Source: Martinezella tropici (GTDB lineage Bacteria; Pseudomonadota; Alphaproteobacteria; Rhizobiales; Rhizobiaceae). From it: a stretch of 64,000 bases of DNA. Below the pieces are notes generated by a model. The model had not been told where the DNA came from. It saw only the letters and a list, made by a program, of their open reading frames with translations, and ran no database searches. Below, piece after piece: positions 1 to 8,379 of the stretch (positions within the stretch are counted from its first letter, which is position 1; each line of letters begins with the position of its first letter). A program made the position numbers and the translations under genes. The stretch covers positions 1-64,000 of the forward strand of contig JUHI01000024.1 in the NCBI GenBank assembly GCA_000799755.1, given 5' to 3'.

Positions 1-1454
1 GCGACGATGACGGACAGCACCATCGCCGAGACGATCGTCACCGAGAACTGCCGGTAGATGACACCGACCGAACCGGAGAAGAAGGCCATCGGGATGAACA
101 CGGCCGACAGCACGGTGGCGATGCCGATCAGGGCGCCGGTGATTTCCTGCATCGACTTGATTGTCGCCTCGCGCGGCGACAATCCCTCCTCCTCCATCAC
201 GCGCTCGACGTTTTCGACGACGACGATGGCGTCGTCGACCAGAAGACCGATCGCCAGCACCATGCCGAACATGGTCAAGGTGTTGATGGAATAGCCGAAC
301 ATCGCCAGCACGCCGAAGGTGCCGAGCAGCACGACCGGGACCGCAAGCGTCGGGATCAGCGTGGCTCGGATGTTCTGCAGGAAGACGAACATGACGATGA
401 AGACGAGCACGATGGCTTCGAATAGCGTCTTGACCACGTCCTCGATCGACAGCTTCACGAACGGCGTCGTGTCATAGGGATAGACGATCTCGACGTTCGG
501 CGGCAGGGTGCTGCGCAGGCCGTCGATCGTCGACTGAACTCTGGCCGCCGTGTCGATGGCATTTGCATCGGTCGCGAGGCTGATGCCAAGACCGGCCGCC
601 GGCATGCCGTTGTACACGCCTGATGTGATGTAGCTGTCGGCACCCAATTGCACGGTGGCGACGTCATTGACGCGCACCAGGGAGCCATCAGGCTGGCTCT
701 TGAGGATGATGTTTTCGAACTCCTCCGGCGTCTGGAAGCGACTGCCGGCCGTGACAGTCGCATTGAGCTGCTGGCCGCCAAGCTGCGGCAGTCCACCCAA
801 TTGGCCGGATGAGACCTGCACGTTTTGCGCCTCGATCGCGGAAACGACGTCCGAGGTCATCAGCTGATATTTGACGAGCTTATCCGGATCGACCCAGATG
901 CGCATGGCATAGCGCGCACCGAAAAGCGTAGTATCGCCGACACCCGGAACTCGCTTCAGCGTATCGTTGAGCGTGCTGTCGATATAGTCGGCAAGATCGG
1001 TTGGCGACAGCTTGCGATCCGTCGAAACGAAAGCAGCAACCAGGAAGAAGCTGCTTGTCGATTTCGAGACGGTGATACCGGTGTTCTGCACGACCTGCGG
1101 CAACTGGGCGGTGACGAGCTGCAGCTTGTTCTGCACCTGCATCTGCGCGACGTCAGGATCGGCCTTGTTGGTGAAAGTGAGCGAGATCGAGGCTTGCCCA
1201 GTCGCCGTCGAGGTCGACGCCATATAGTCGAGATTGTCGATGCCGGTCATGCCCTGCTCGATGACCTTGGTCACCGAGTTTTCAACGGTTGCGGCGTCGG
1301 CCCCTGAATAGGTGGCGGTGATGCGCACCGTCGTCGGCGCGATCTGCGGATATTGCGCAACCGACAAGGTCAGGATGGATAGGCCGCCGGCCAGCATGAT
1401 GACGATGGCGATCACCCAGGCAAAGACGGGTCGGTCAATAAAGAAGCGAGACAT
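1..1454 (-). CDS. RND multidrug efflux permease (AcrB/MexB type), C-terminal part outside window
   Basis: This is the inner-membrane pump of a tripartite RND (HAE1) efflux system, which exports drugs or other amphiphiles using the proton gradient. About 484 N-terminal residues are visible of the usual ~1050; the rest lies beyond base 1. The protein opens with MSRFFIDRPVFAWV, the typical first membrane helix, followed by the porter-domain start with YPQIAPTTV. In helix 4 the motif GLLVDDAIVVVEN puts the proton-relay pair at D407 and D408, the same numbers as in E. coli AcrB. The ATG lies 9 bases after the stop of the upstream fusion protein, and the GAGGG ribosome site overlaps that stop, so the two are co-transcribed. 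The substrate cannot be read from the sequence. Family assignment is secure. Confidence 0.96.
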   Translation of the reverse strand, partial: MSRFFIDRPVFAWVIAIVIMLAGGLSILTLSVAQYPQIAPTTVRITATYSGADAATVENSVTKVIEQGMTGIDNLDYMASTSTATGQASISLTFTNKADPDVAQMQVQNKLQLVTAQLPQVVQNTGITVSKSTSSFFLVAAFVSTDRKLSPTDLADYIDSTLNDTLKRVPGVGDTTLFGARYAMRIWVDPDKLVKYQLMTSDVVSAIEAQNVQVSSGQLGGLPQLGGQQLNATVTAGSRFQTPEEFENIILKSQPDGSLVRVNDVATVQLGADSYITSGVYNGMPAAGLGISLATDANAIDTAARVQSTIDGLRSTLPPNVEIVYPYDTTPFVKLSIEDVVKTLFEAIVLVFIVMFVFLQNIRATLIPTLAVPVVLLGTFGVLAMFGYSINTLTMFGMVLAIGLLVDDAIVVVENVERVMEEEGLSPREATIKSMQEITGALIGIATVLSAVFIPMAFFSGSVGVIYRQFSVTIVSAMVLSVIV

Positions 1455-1463
1455 TTCTTACCC

Positions 1464-2711
1464 TCAATTCGTCGAGCCGGTGACCGCGGCCTCGTCTGTG
1501 CCGTCAGCCTTGCTCCTTTGCCCGGATTGAGGTGCGTCGGCCGCAGACGCCTGCTCAAGATTGCCGCTGGCATCATCAACGGTCACCAGCGCTACGTTCA
1601 CGTCTTGGCCGTCACGGACGCGCTGGACGCCTTCGACGATCACACGATCGCCGTCGGTGACGCCCTGATTGACGAGCCAACTGTTGCCGATGCTGCGTTC
1701 GACCTTCAAGACCCGCTGCTGCACCTTGCCGTCGGCGGTCACGAACATGGCGATCGGTTCGCCCTTGGTGTTGCGCGTCACGGCACGTTGCGGCACCAGG
1801 AAGCTGTTTTCGGCAATACCCTCCTGAAGCGTAGCGCGTACATACATGCCCGGCAGCAGAGTGCGATCCGGATTGGGGAAGACGGCGCGGACATTGAGCG
1901 TTCCCACCGTCTTGGCGACCGCAGCCTCGGCAAATGCCAAGCTGCCGGTTTCCTTGTACTGGCTCCCATCCTCAAGCATCAGACGGACGGCAACATTGTC
2001 GCCACTTGTCTTCAGCCGCCCCTCCTCCGCCGCCCGGCGGAATTTCAGGAGGTTGGTGCTCGATTGGGTCACGTCGACATTGATCGGATCAAGCTGGCGG
2101 ATGGTAGTGAGTGCCGTCGTCTGCTCGGCCGTGACCAGTGCGCCGACCGTGACAGTCGATGCATCGACGCGACCGGAGATCGGGGCGCGGATCTTCGTGT
2201 AATCGAGATTGATCCGCGCCGTCTCCAGAGCCGCCTTGGCGGAAGCCACGTCAGCCCTCGCCTGAACGAGCGTCGACTGCGCATCATCGGCATTCTGCTG
2301 GCTGACTGCGTTCTGCGCGCTGAGACCCTTGTAGCGATCCAGCCGGGCCTGAGCATTGGGCACAGCACCTTCGGCCTTCTGCAGGGCGGCCGCCGCGCTA
2401 TCATAGGATGCCTGGTAGGGGGCCGGATCGATTTCGTAGAGCACGTCGCCCTCTCGGACCTCACTGCCTTCCTTGAAATTGCGGCTGCGGATAATGCCGC
2501 CAACCTGCGGTCGCACTTCGGCAACAAGGTTGGCGCTGACACGCCCCGGCAGGTCGGCGGTGATGGCTACCGATTGCGGATGCAGGGACATCGCGCTGAT
2601 CTCGGGTTTTACAGTTCCACCCCTGTTCTGCGCCGCCTGCTGCTCGTTGCACCCGGCCAGTAGTGTGACTGCAAATCCCGAAGCCACGGCTCGCATTAAG
2701 TATCGTTTCAT
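1464..2711 (-). CDS. RND efflux membrane fusion protein, AcrA/MexA-type lipoprotein
   Basis: This 415-residue periplasmic adaptor links the RND pump to an outer-membrane channel. The N-terminus is a lipoprotein signal: a hydrophobic stretch followed by LLAGC, with the lipidated Cys at residue 21. Next come the first beta-barrel and lipoyl half (PQVGGIIRSRNFKEGS), an alanine-rich coiled-coil hairpin at about residues 100-170 (AAAALQKAEGAVPNAQARL), the second lipoyl half (DYTKIRAPISGRVD) and the membrane-proximal domain with LLPGMYVRA. The C-terminal tail of about 40 residues is low-complexity. A GAGGA ribosome site precedes the ATG. It is the first gene of the pump operon. No TetR or LysR regulator was found in the 876 bases upstream, where one is often encoded. 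The outer-membrane partner is not in the window. Confidence 0.95.
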   Translation of the reverse strand: MKRYLMRAVASGFAVTLLAGCNEQQAAQNRGGTVKPEISAMSLHPQSVAITADLPGRVSANLVAEVRPQVGGIIRSRNFKEGSEVREGDVLYEIDPAPYQASYDSAAAALQKAEGAVPNAQARLDRYKGLSAQNAVSQQNADDAQSTLVQARADVASAKAALETARINLDYTKIRAPISGRVDASTVTVGALVTAEQTTALTTIRQLDPINVDVTQSSTNLLKFRRAAEEGRLKTSGDNVAVRLMLEDGSQYKETGSLAFAEAAVAKTVGTLNVRAVFPNPDRTLLPGMYVRATLQEGIAENSFLVPQRAVTRNTKGEPIAMFVTADGKVQQRVLKVERSIGNSWLVNQGVTDGDRVIVEGVQRVRDGQDVNVALVTVDDASGNLEQASAADAPQSGQRSKADGTDEAAVTGSTN

Positions 2712-3587
2712 ATATTCCTCATTGTGTAAGGATCTAAATCCAAGACGGAGCAGGACTGCCTCCTCAACGGCGCAGTTGTGCGCGAACTCTCCGCAACGCC
2801 GTCAGCTCCGGAAATCATCGTCAGGTCTGTTCGGATCGACCATGCGGCGGCACATCGAGCACGATCGCATGGCCGACCATCCGAGCTCCGCCGAGGCTGT
2901 GGATGCCATCAGCGGCCTCGGCCCCAGAACTCCGCGCGCTCAATCCATTGGCAGTTGCGACGCAAGCCGCCGATCGGTTGTGATTCACGATTTCACCGCT
3001 CCCGTTGTGCAAATGCGTTTCCACGAAGGGCGGAGCGTTCGGTGCAAGAATCGATGGTTGAATTTGAAAGACGAATAAGCGTCTTAGGGTTTGGATCGTC
3101 GCTCCCGACTTCTATTTCCGTATGGGCATCATTTGAAACCGACATATAAAGGACGGATGTCGAGTTACCATCATCACTATCTCGGCATTGTTTCCTGCAT
3201 ATCTTTCGACTTGATACCAAGCTGATATTCACCGTTTTAAACCTTATTCAATGTGCGCCAACACTAAGGTTATTCTGGTTTTGTTGCGCAGTTTTGCCGA
3301 AAAGTGGGCAAAGTGTGTCAATTGATCTCAGCATATTTGCTTACGAAGCCGTGTTTGCGATATGGAGTTCTGCATGTCGCTCGACTGCGCAACCCTGATC
3401 ATACCTTCTATCGCAAGAAGCACATGCTTGCTGATGCGCTAATCCTAAGCAAATGGTCACACCAATCGTTGATTGGTGTATACCCACGATATGTTTATCA
3501 ATCGACTTGACATGGCGATTGCACAACCGCTGACCGCAGCCTGGATTGATTTTAAGAAGATGGATTGCTATGCGCGTTCAGCCGCGC
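2712..3587. other. 876-base stretch without a supported gene, upstream of the efflux operon
   Basis: Short open frames exist on both strands, but none has a recognisable domain, a good ribosome site or the codon pattern of its neighbours. The right half (about 3100-3550) is visibly richer in A and T than the flanking genes. The only clear structure is the 21-base palindrome at 3459-3479. A TTGACA-like hexamer at 3506-3511 reads plus but has no good -10 partner at the right distance. The efflux promoter must lie near 2712-2800. The stretch may hold a decayed regulator or a small RNA; I cannot show either. Confidence 0.5.
3459..3479. promoter_or_regulatory. perfect 9-bp-arm palindrome (possible operator)
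   Basis: The arms ACACCAATC and GATTGGTGT pair perfectly around a 3-base centre, GTT. No T-run follows on either strand, so an intrinsic terminator is unlikely. A dimeric regulator site fits better. It lies in the gene-poor AT-rich stretch, 110 bases from the stop codon of the small minus-strand gene at 3588-3788. The target is unknown. Confidence 0.4.
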
Positions 3588-3788
3588 TCATTGCAGCGAT
3601 GCACCAGAAGTCGTCTTGCGGATGGTAATTTCGATACCACCCATGGACTTGCCATCGTCGGTCACATCTGGCACGCGAATATAAAGGATCTCGGAATAGT
3701 TGCGGAACGTGCCGCCAATTAGCTCATATATAGCAAGCGCTGTATTTTCCGGGAGTTCTTCGACCGACACGCTTTTACGTTGCTGCAT
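3588..3788 (-). CDS. small hypothetical protein (66 aa)
   Basis: I do not recognise this protein. The ATG at 3788 is preceded by AAAGAGAA at a good distance. A TTG start 11 codons upstream (3821) has no better ribosome site, so the ATG is preferred. The translation (MQQRKSVSVEELPENTALAI and on) is balanced in charge, without cysteines, a signal peptide or a membrane segment, and alternates hydrophobic and polar residues near the end (GGIEITIRK) as in a beta strand. It is a lone minus-strand gene 280 bases upstream of the urtE stop in transcription terms, separated from the urt operon by orientation of flow and by a gap. Composition looks like real coding sequence, but no function can be offered. 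Confidence 0.5.
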   Translation of the reverse strand: MQQRKSVSVEELPENTALAIYELIGGTFRNYSEILYIRVPDVTDDGKSMGGIEITIRKTTSGASLQ

Positions 3789-4067
3789 AGGGTTCTCTTT
3801 CAAAAGTCGGGGCGCCTTCAAGAGATGAAATGACTGCCGACACTTTAGTCGCGATTTGTCGCAAAGATATCCCAGGAATTCGGGAAACTGTCACAAAAGC
3901 GTGAGGATCTGCTCATGGAAGCGGCCATCGCCATGCGGAAATATTCCATGCGGCTCCACCGCCAAGTTGTCGGCGAGCAAAGGCGTCCAGCAGGTTCCTC
4001 GATGCCCCAAGCCGCCGTCATAGCCGCTCGTATTTCCAGAGCTCAGGCAGCAGGCAATATTGTCTGC

Positions 4068-4763
4068 TCAAACAGTCAGGTGCCGACGGGCTTCCGGCGT
4101 ATCGAGTGTCTCCGCCAACCCTTCATGCACGATCTCGCCGCGATCCATGATGTAGACGTAATCGGCGAGCTCACGGCAGAAATCGAGATACTGCTCGACG
4201 AGCAGGATCGCCATGCCGGTCGAATCCCGGAGATAGCGGATGGCCCGGCCGATATCCTTGATGATCGACGGTTGGATGCCCTCGGTCGGCTCGTCCAGGA
4301 CCAGAATCTTCGGCCGCGTCACCATCGCCCGGCCGATCGCCAGCTGCTGTTGCTGTCCGCCGGAGAGATCACCGCCGCGGCGCGACAGCATCGATTTCAG
4401 CACCGGAAACAAGCTGTAGATGTCATCGGGAATGCTGCGGTCGCGGCGGGCAAGCGGTGCGTAGCCGGTTTCGAGATTCTCCTTGACAGTGAGCAGCGGA
4501 AAGATCTCGCGACCTTGCGGCACATAGCCAATCCCCTGCTTGGCGCGCGCGGACGGCGCCATGCCGTTCAACGTCACACCGTCGAAGGCAACCGTGCCCG
4601 ACGACAGCGCATGCTGTCCGGTCACGGCGCGCAAGAGCGAGCTCTTGCCGACGCCATTGCGCCCAAGCACGCAGGTGATCTTGCCCATCTCCGCCTTGAT
4701 CGAGATGCCGCGCAGCGCCTGGGCGGCGCCGTAATGCAGGTTTGCGTTTTCGACTGTCAGCAT
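4068..4763 (-). CDS. urtE: urea ABC transporter ATPase UrtE
   Basis: This is one of the two ATPases of the high-affinity urea importer, a LivF-like subunit of the branched-chain-amino-acid/amide transporter class. The 231 residues contain Walker A GRNGVGKS (34-41), the Q-loop in GYVPQGREIFP, the signature LSGGQQQQLAIGRA (about 133-146), Walker B ILVLDEPTEG (about 153-162) and the switch region LLVEQ. The run of four glutamines after the signature and the EPTEGIQPSII segment are typical of UrtE rather than LivF. It is the last gene of urtABCDE and its ATG lies one base from the urtD stop, so translation is coupled. It acts on the cytoplasmic face with UrtB and UrtC. Confidence 0.95.
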   Translation of the reverse strand: MLTVENANLHYGAAQALRGISIKAEMGKITCVLGRNGVGKSSLLRAVTGQHALSSGTVAFDGVTLNGMAPSARAKQGIGYVPQGREIFPLLTVKENLETGYAPLARRDRSIPDDIYSLFPVLKSMLSRRGGDLSGGQQQQLAIGRAMVTRPKILVLDEPTEGIQPSIIKDIGRAIRYLRDSTGMAILLVEQYLDFCRELADYVYIMDRGEIVHEGLAETLDTPEARRHLTV

Positions 4764-4764
4764 C

Positions 4765-5520
4765 TCACCGCCCCAGATAATTCTCGATCACCTTCGGATC
4801 GCTGCTGACGAAATCGATGGACCCTTCCGCCAGAACCGATCCTTCGGCAAGACACGTGACCTTGACGCCGAGATCGCGGATGAAGCCCATGTCGTGCTCG
4901 ACCACCACGACCGAGCGCGTCTTGGCAATTTCCTTCAGCAGTACAGCTGTTTCGGCTGTCTCTGCATCCGTCATGCCTGCCACCGGCTCGTCGACCAAAA
5001 GCAGCTTCGGCTCCTGGGCGAGCAGCATGCCGATCTCCAGCCACTGCTTTTGGCCGTGTGAAAGATTGGCCGCCAGTTCGTCACGCCGATGCGATAGCCG
5101 CACCGTCTCAAGAATCTCCTCGATGCGACCGCGATCTACAGGCGTCAGACGATAGAAGAGCGTCGCGAAGACGCCACGATTGCGGTTGAGCGCCAATTCA
5201 AGATTGTCCCAGACGGTATGGCTTTCGAAGACGGTCGGCTTCTGGAATTTCCTCCCGATGCCGAGCTGGGCGATATCGGCCTCGTCCTTCTTCGTCAGGT
5301 CGATCTGGCCGTTGAAGAACACCTCGCCCTCGTCGGGCCGCGTCTTGCCGGTGATGATGTCCATCATCGTCGTCTTGCCCGCGCCGTTCGGGCCGATAAT
5401 GGCACGAAGCTCACCCGGCTCGATGACGATCGACAGCGAGTTCAAAGCCTTGAAGCCATCGAAGGAGACGGAGACATTGTTGAGATAGAGCATGCTGTTG
5501 GGTTTGATGTCCGGGATCAT
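4765..5520 (-). CDS. urtD: urea ABC transporter ATPase UrtD
   Basis: This is the LivG-like ATPase of the urea importer. With the ATG at 5520 it has 251 residues. This start is chosen because a GGAG ribosome site lies about 8 bases upstream and it sits 4 bases after the urtC stop; a longer frame would run 13 codons into urtC. Walker A is GPNGAGKTT, the signature is LSHGQKQWLEIGM and Walker B is LLLVDEPVAGM. The LSHGQKQWLEI form replaces the common LSGGQ and is a hallmark of UrtD. The C-terminal VIENYLGR is the family's usual ending. It works as a heterodimer with UrtE. Confidence 0.95.
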   Translation of the reverse strand: MIPDIKPNSMLYLNNVSVSFDGFKALNSLSIVIEPGELRAIIGPNGAGKTTMMDIITGKTRPDEGEVFFNGQIDLTKKDEADIAQLGIGRKFQKPTVFESHTVWDNLELALNRNRGVFATLFYRLTPVDRGRIEEILETVRLSHRRDELAANLSHGQKQWLEIGMLLAQEPKLLLVDEPVAGMTDAETAETAVLLKEIAKTRSVVVVEHDMGFIRDLGVKVTCLAEGSVLAEGSIDFVSSDPKVIENYLGR

Positions 5521-5524
5521 GGTT

Positions 5525-6685
5525 CTACTCCGCAGCCTGCACGGATTGCTGGGCTTCATCCTTTTCGGCTTTCGGTGGTGGGCTTGCCGGCTTGCTTTTC
5601 TTGCCGAGATATTGCGCGACGGTACCGACGATACCCCTCGGCAGGAATAGCGTCACCGCGACGAACAGACCCCCAAGTGCAAACAGCCAGAAATCGGGAA
5701 ACAGACCGGTAAAGACGGTCTTGCCGCCATTGACGAGGATGGCGCCGACGATCGGGCCGATCAGGGTGGCGCGACCACCAACGGCCGTCCAGATGACGAC
5801 TTCGATCGAATTGGCCGGCGCGAATTCGCCGGGATTGATGATGCCGATCTGCGGCACATAGAGCGCGCCGGCAACGCCAGCCATCATGGCCGAGACGACG
5901 AAGACGAAAAGCTTCATGTGCTCGACGCGATAGCCGAGAAAGCGCGCGCGGCTTTCAGCGTCGCGTACGCCCACAAGCACCTTGCCGAACTTCGAACGCA
6001 CGATAGCCGAGGACAGCATCAGCGCCAGCGCCAGGACCACCGCCGTTAGCGCAAAGAGCACGGCGCGGGTACCATCGGCCTGGATGTTGAAGCCGAGAAT
6101 GTCCTTGAAATCAGTCAGGCCGTTATTGCCGCCGAAGCCCATGTCATTGCGGAAGAAAGCCAGCAGCAGCGCATAGGTCATCGCCTGCGTGATGATCGAC
6201 AGATAGACGCCGTTAACCCGGGAACGAAAGGCAAACCAGCCGAAGACGAAGGCCAGCAGGCCGGGTGCGACGAGGACCATCAGCATCGCGAACCAGAACT
6301 GATCGAAGCCGTACCAGAACCAGGGCAGTTCCTTCCAGTTCAGGAAGACCATGAAGTCGGGCAGGATCGGGTTGCCGTAGGTGCCGCGCGAGCCGATTTG
6401 CCGCATCAGATACATGCCCATCGCGTAGCCGCCAAGCGCGAAGAAGGCGCCATGGCCGAGCGAGAGAATGCCGCAATAGCCCCAGACGAGATCGAGCGCC
6501 AAAGCCAGAAGCGCATAGGTCAGATACTTGCCAAACAGCGACATAAGATAGGTTGGCACATGCAGCGTGCTGGTTTCGGGCAGAGCCAAGTTTGACAGCG
6601 GCACGAGCACCGCGACGGCAAGCAGGATCGCAATGGCGATGCTTATGCGGCGGTCGAGCGAGCGCAGAATGAACGCCGTGATCAT
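5525..6685 (-). CDS. urtC: urea ABC transporter permease UrtC
   Basis: This LivM-like inner-membrane permease has 386 residues when started at the ATG at 6685, which overlaps the urtB stop by four bases (ATGA). An upstream in-frame extension of 55 codons would overlap urtB heavily and encodes an Arg/Pro-rich stretch, so it was rejected. About ten hydrophobic segments are visible, including YALLALALDLVWGYCGILSL and the conserved permease loop with SRARFLGYRVEHMKL. The C-terminal ~30 residues are charged and Lys/Pro-rich. It forms the membrane channel with UrtB, fed by UrtA and powered by UrtD and UrtE. Confidence 0.95.
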   Translation of the reverse strand: MITAFILRSLDRRISIAIAILLAVAVLVPLSNLALPETSTLHVPTYLMSLFGKYLTYALLALALDLVWGYCGILSLGHGAFFALGGYAMGMYLMRQIGSRGTYGNPILPDFMVFLNWKELPWFWYGFDQFWFAMLMVLVAPGLLAFVFGWFAFRSRVNGVYLSIITQAMTYALLLAFFRNDMGFGGNNGLTDFKDILGFNIQADGTRAVLFALTAVVLALALMLSSAIVRSKFGKVLVGVRDAESRARFLGYRVEHMKLFVFVVSAMMAGVAGALYVPQIGIINPGEFAPANSIEVVIWTAVGGRATLIGPIVGAILVNGGKTVFTGLFPDFWLFALGGLFVAVTLFLPRGIVGTVAQYLGKKSKPASPPPKAEKDEAQQSVQAAE

Positions 6686-8307
6686 GCTTCCACCGCCCTT
6701 CCCTTCAGCGCGAAGAGGCCGCGCGGGCGTTTCTGGATGAAGAGGATGATGAGGACGAGAACAAGGATCTTGCCGAGTACTGCCCCCGCATAGGGCTCGA
6801 GGAACTTGTTGAGGATACCGAGCGAGAAGGCGCCCACAAGCGTTCCCCACAAATTGCCGACGCCGCCGAACACCACGACCATGAAACTGTCGATGATGTA
6901 GCCCTGACCGAGGTTCGGCGAAACGTTGTCGATCTGCGAGAGCGCGACACCCGCCATGCCGGCGATGCCAGACCCCAGCGCAAAAGTAAATGCGTCAACC
7001 CAGGACGTGCGTATCCCCATCGAGGAGGCCATGCGCCGGTTCTGCGTCACCGCCCGCATCTGCAGGCCGAAAGCCGAGCGCTTCAAAAGAAGCAGGAGCG
7101 CCACGAACACGCCGAGCGAAAAGACGATGATCCAGAGCCGGTTCCAGGTGATGGAGAGATAGCCAAGATCGAAGGAACCCGACATCCACGAGGGGTTGCC
7201 GACTTCCTGATTGGTCGGCCCGAAGATCGAGCGCACCGCCTGCTGCAGGATCAGCGAAATGCCCCAGGTGGCGAGTAGCGTTTCCAGCGGCCGGCCATAG
7301 AGAAAGCGGATGGCGCAGCGTTCGATGACGAGGCCGACAGCGCCGGTGACGATAAAGGCGACCGGCAGGGCGATCGCCAGCGACCAGTCGAACAGCTCCG
7401 GGTGGGACGCGCGGATTATGCTCTGAACGACGAAGGTCGAATAGGCGCCGAGCATCACCATCTCGCCATGCGCCATGTTGATGATGCCCATGACGCCGAA
7501 AGTGATGGCAAGGCCGATGGCGGCAAGCAGCAGGACGGAGCCGAGCGACAGGCCGTACCAGACGTTCTGCACCGCATCCCAGAACTTCAATTGTTCCTGA
7601 ATGCCGGCAATGGCGGCTGTAACATCGGGCTTAAGGCTGTCATCGACTGAAACCGAAGATAAAATGCCGATGGCATCGCGCCCGCCTTCATTCTTGATCG
7701 TCTCTATCGCCGCTTTCTTGTCTTCTGTGCGTCGGTCAGAACCAAGGATCGCAACGGCCCTTGCTCTTTCGAGAACGCCGCGAACTTCCGCATCCTTCTC
7801 ACTCTGAAGCGCGGTCTCGACGGCTTCCAGCGAATCGGCGCCCGGCGCCTTCAAAATGGATTGCGCCGCTTCGAGCCGCGTTGCGCGATCCGGGCTCATC
7901 AGCGTCAGACCGCCGAGAGCCGCGCGAACCGCACGGCGCAGATTGTTGTTGATCTTGATCTTGCTGAGATTGTCCTTGGCTACCTGGCCAGCGCTTTGCC
8001 CAGTGAGTGCGTCGACCAGATCCATGATGTCGCCAGAGGATTTTGCAATGAATACCTGATTGTCGGATTTTCTGACGTAGAGATCACCGTCGGAAAAGGC
8101 CTGCAATGCCGGCACGACCTTGGGATCGCCTGTCTTCGCAAGAGCTTGGACGATCTCGCCGGCCTTCTGGAAATTGGCCTGGCCGAGGGAATTGATCAGG
8201 CCGTGGGCATCTTCCTGGGCGCGCAGGCTCGTCGCCGTCAGCGTCAAGACGAGGCAGAAGCCGGCGATCATCGCCAAGGCCATACGGTAAACGAATTTGT
8301 CGAACAT
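6682..8307 (-). CDS. urtB: urea ABC transporter permease UrtB
   Basis: This LivH-like permease has 541 residues. The N-terminus is a signal-like helix followed by a ~220-residue soluble region rich in short helices (QALAKTGDPKVVPALQAFSDG, HEAT-like in feel) and then the permease domain from about residue 245 (NVWYGLSLGSVLLLAAIGLA). This N-terminal extension is known in proteobacterial UrtB and distinguishes it from plain LivH. The permease half carries GVMGIINMAHGEM and ends near FALKGRAVEA. A GAGGGG ribosome site precedes the ATG. urtA lies 72 bases upstream and urtC overlaps the stop. The extension is probably periplasmic, which is inference from the signal-like start. Confidence 0.95.
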   Translation of the reverse strand: MFDKFVYRMALAMIAGFCLVLTLTATSLRAQEDAHGLINSLGQANFQKAGEIVQALAKTGDPKVVPALQAFSDGDLYVRKSDNQVFIAKSSGDIMDLVDALTGQSAGQVAKDNLSKIKINNNLRRAVRAALGGLTLMSPDRATRLEAAQSILKAPGADSLEAVETALQSEKDAEVRGVLERARAVAILGSDRRTEDKKAAIETIKNEGGRDAIGILSSVSVDDSLKPDVTAAIAGIQEQLKFWDAVQNVWYGLSLGSVLLLAAIGLAITFGVMGIINMAHGEMVMLGAYSTFVVQSIIRASHPELFDWSLAIALPVAFIVTGAVGLVIERCAIRFLYGRPLETLLATWGISLILQQAVRSIFGPTNQEVGNPSWMSGSFDLGYLSITWNRLWIIVFSLGVFVALLLLLKRSAFGLQMRAVTQNRRMASSMGIRTSWVDAFTFALGSGIAGMAGVALSQIDNVSPNLGQGYIIDSFMVVVFGGVGNLWGTLVGAFSLGILNKFLEPYAGAVLGKILVLVLIILFIQKRPRGLFALKGRAVEA

Positions 8308-8379
8308 TGTGCTAGTCCCCTCAGGTTGCCGCGGGCAGAAGAGCCTGTCCGCGGCGCCCTTGCATCACGACAGCTGAAA

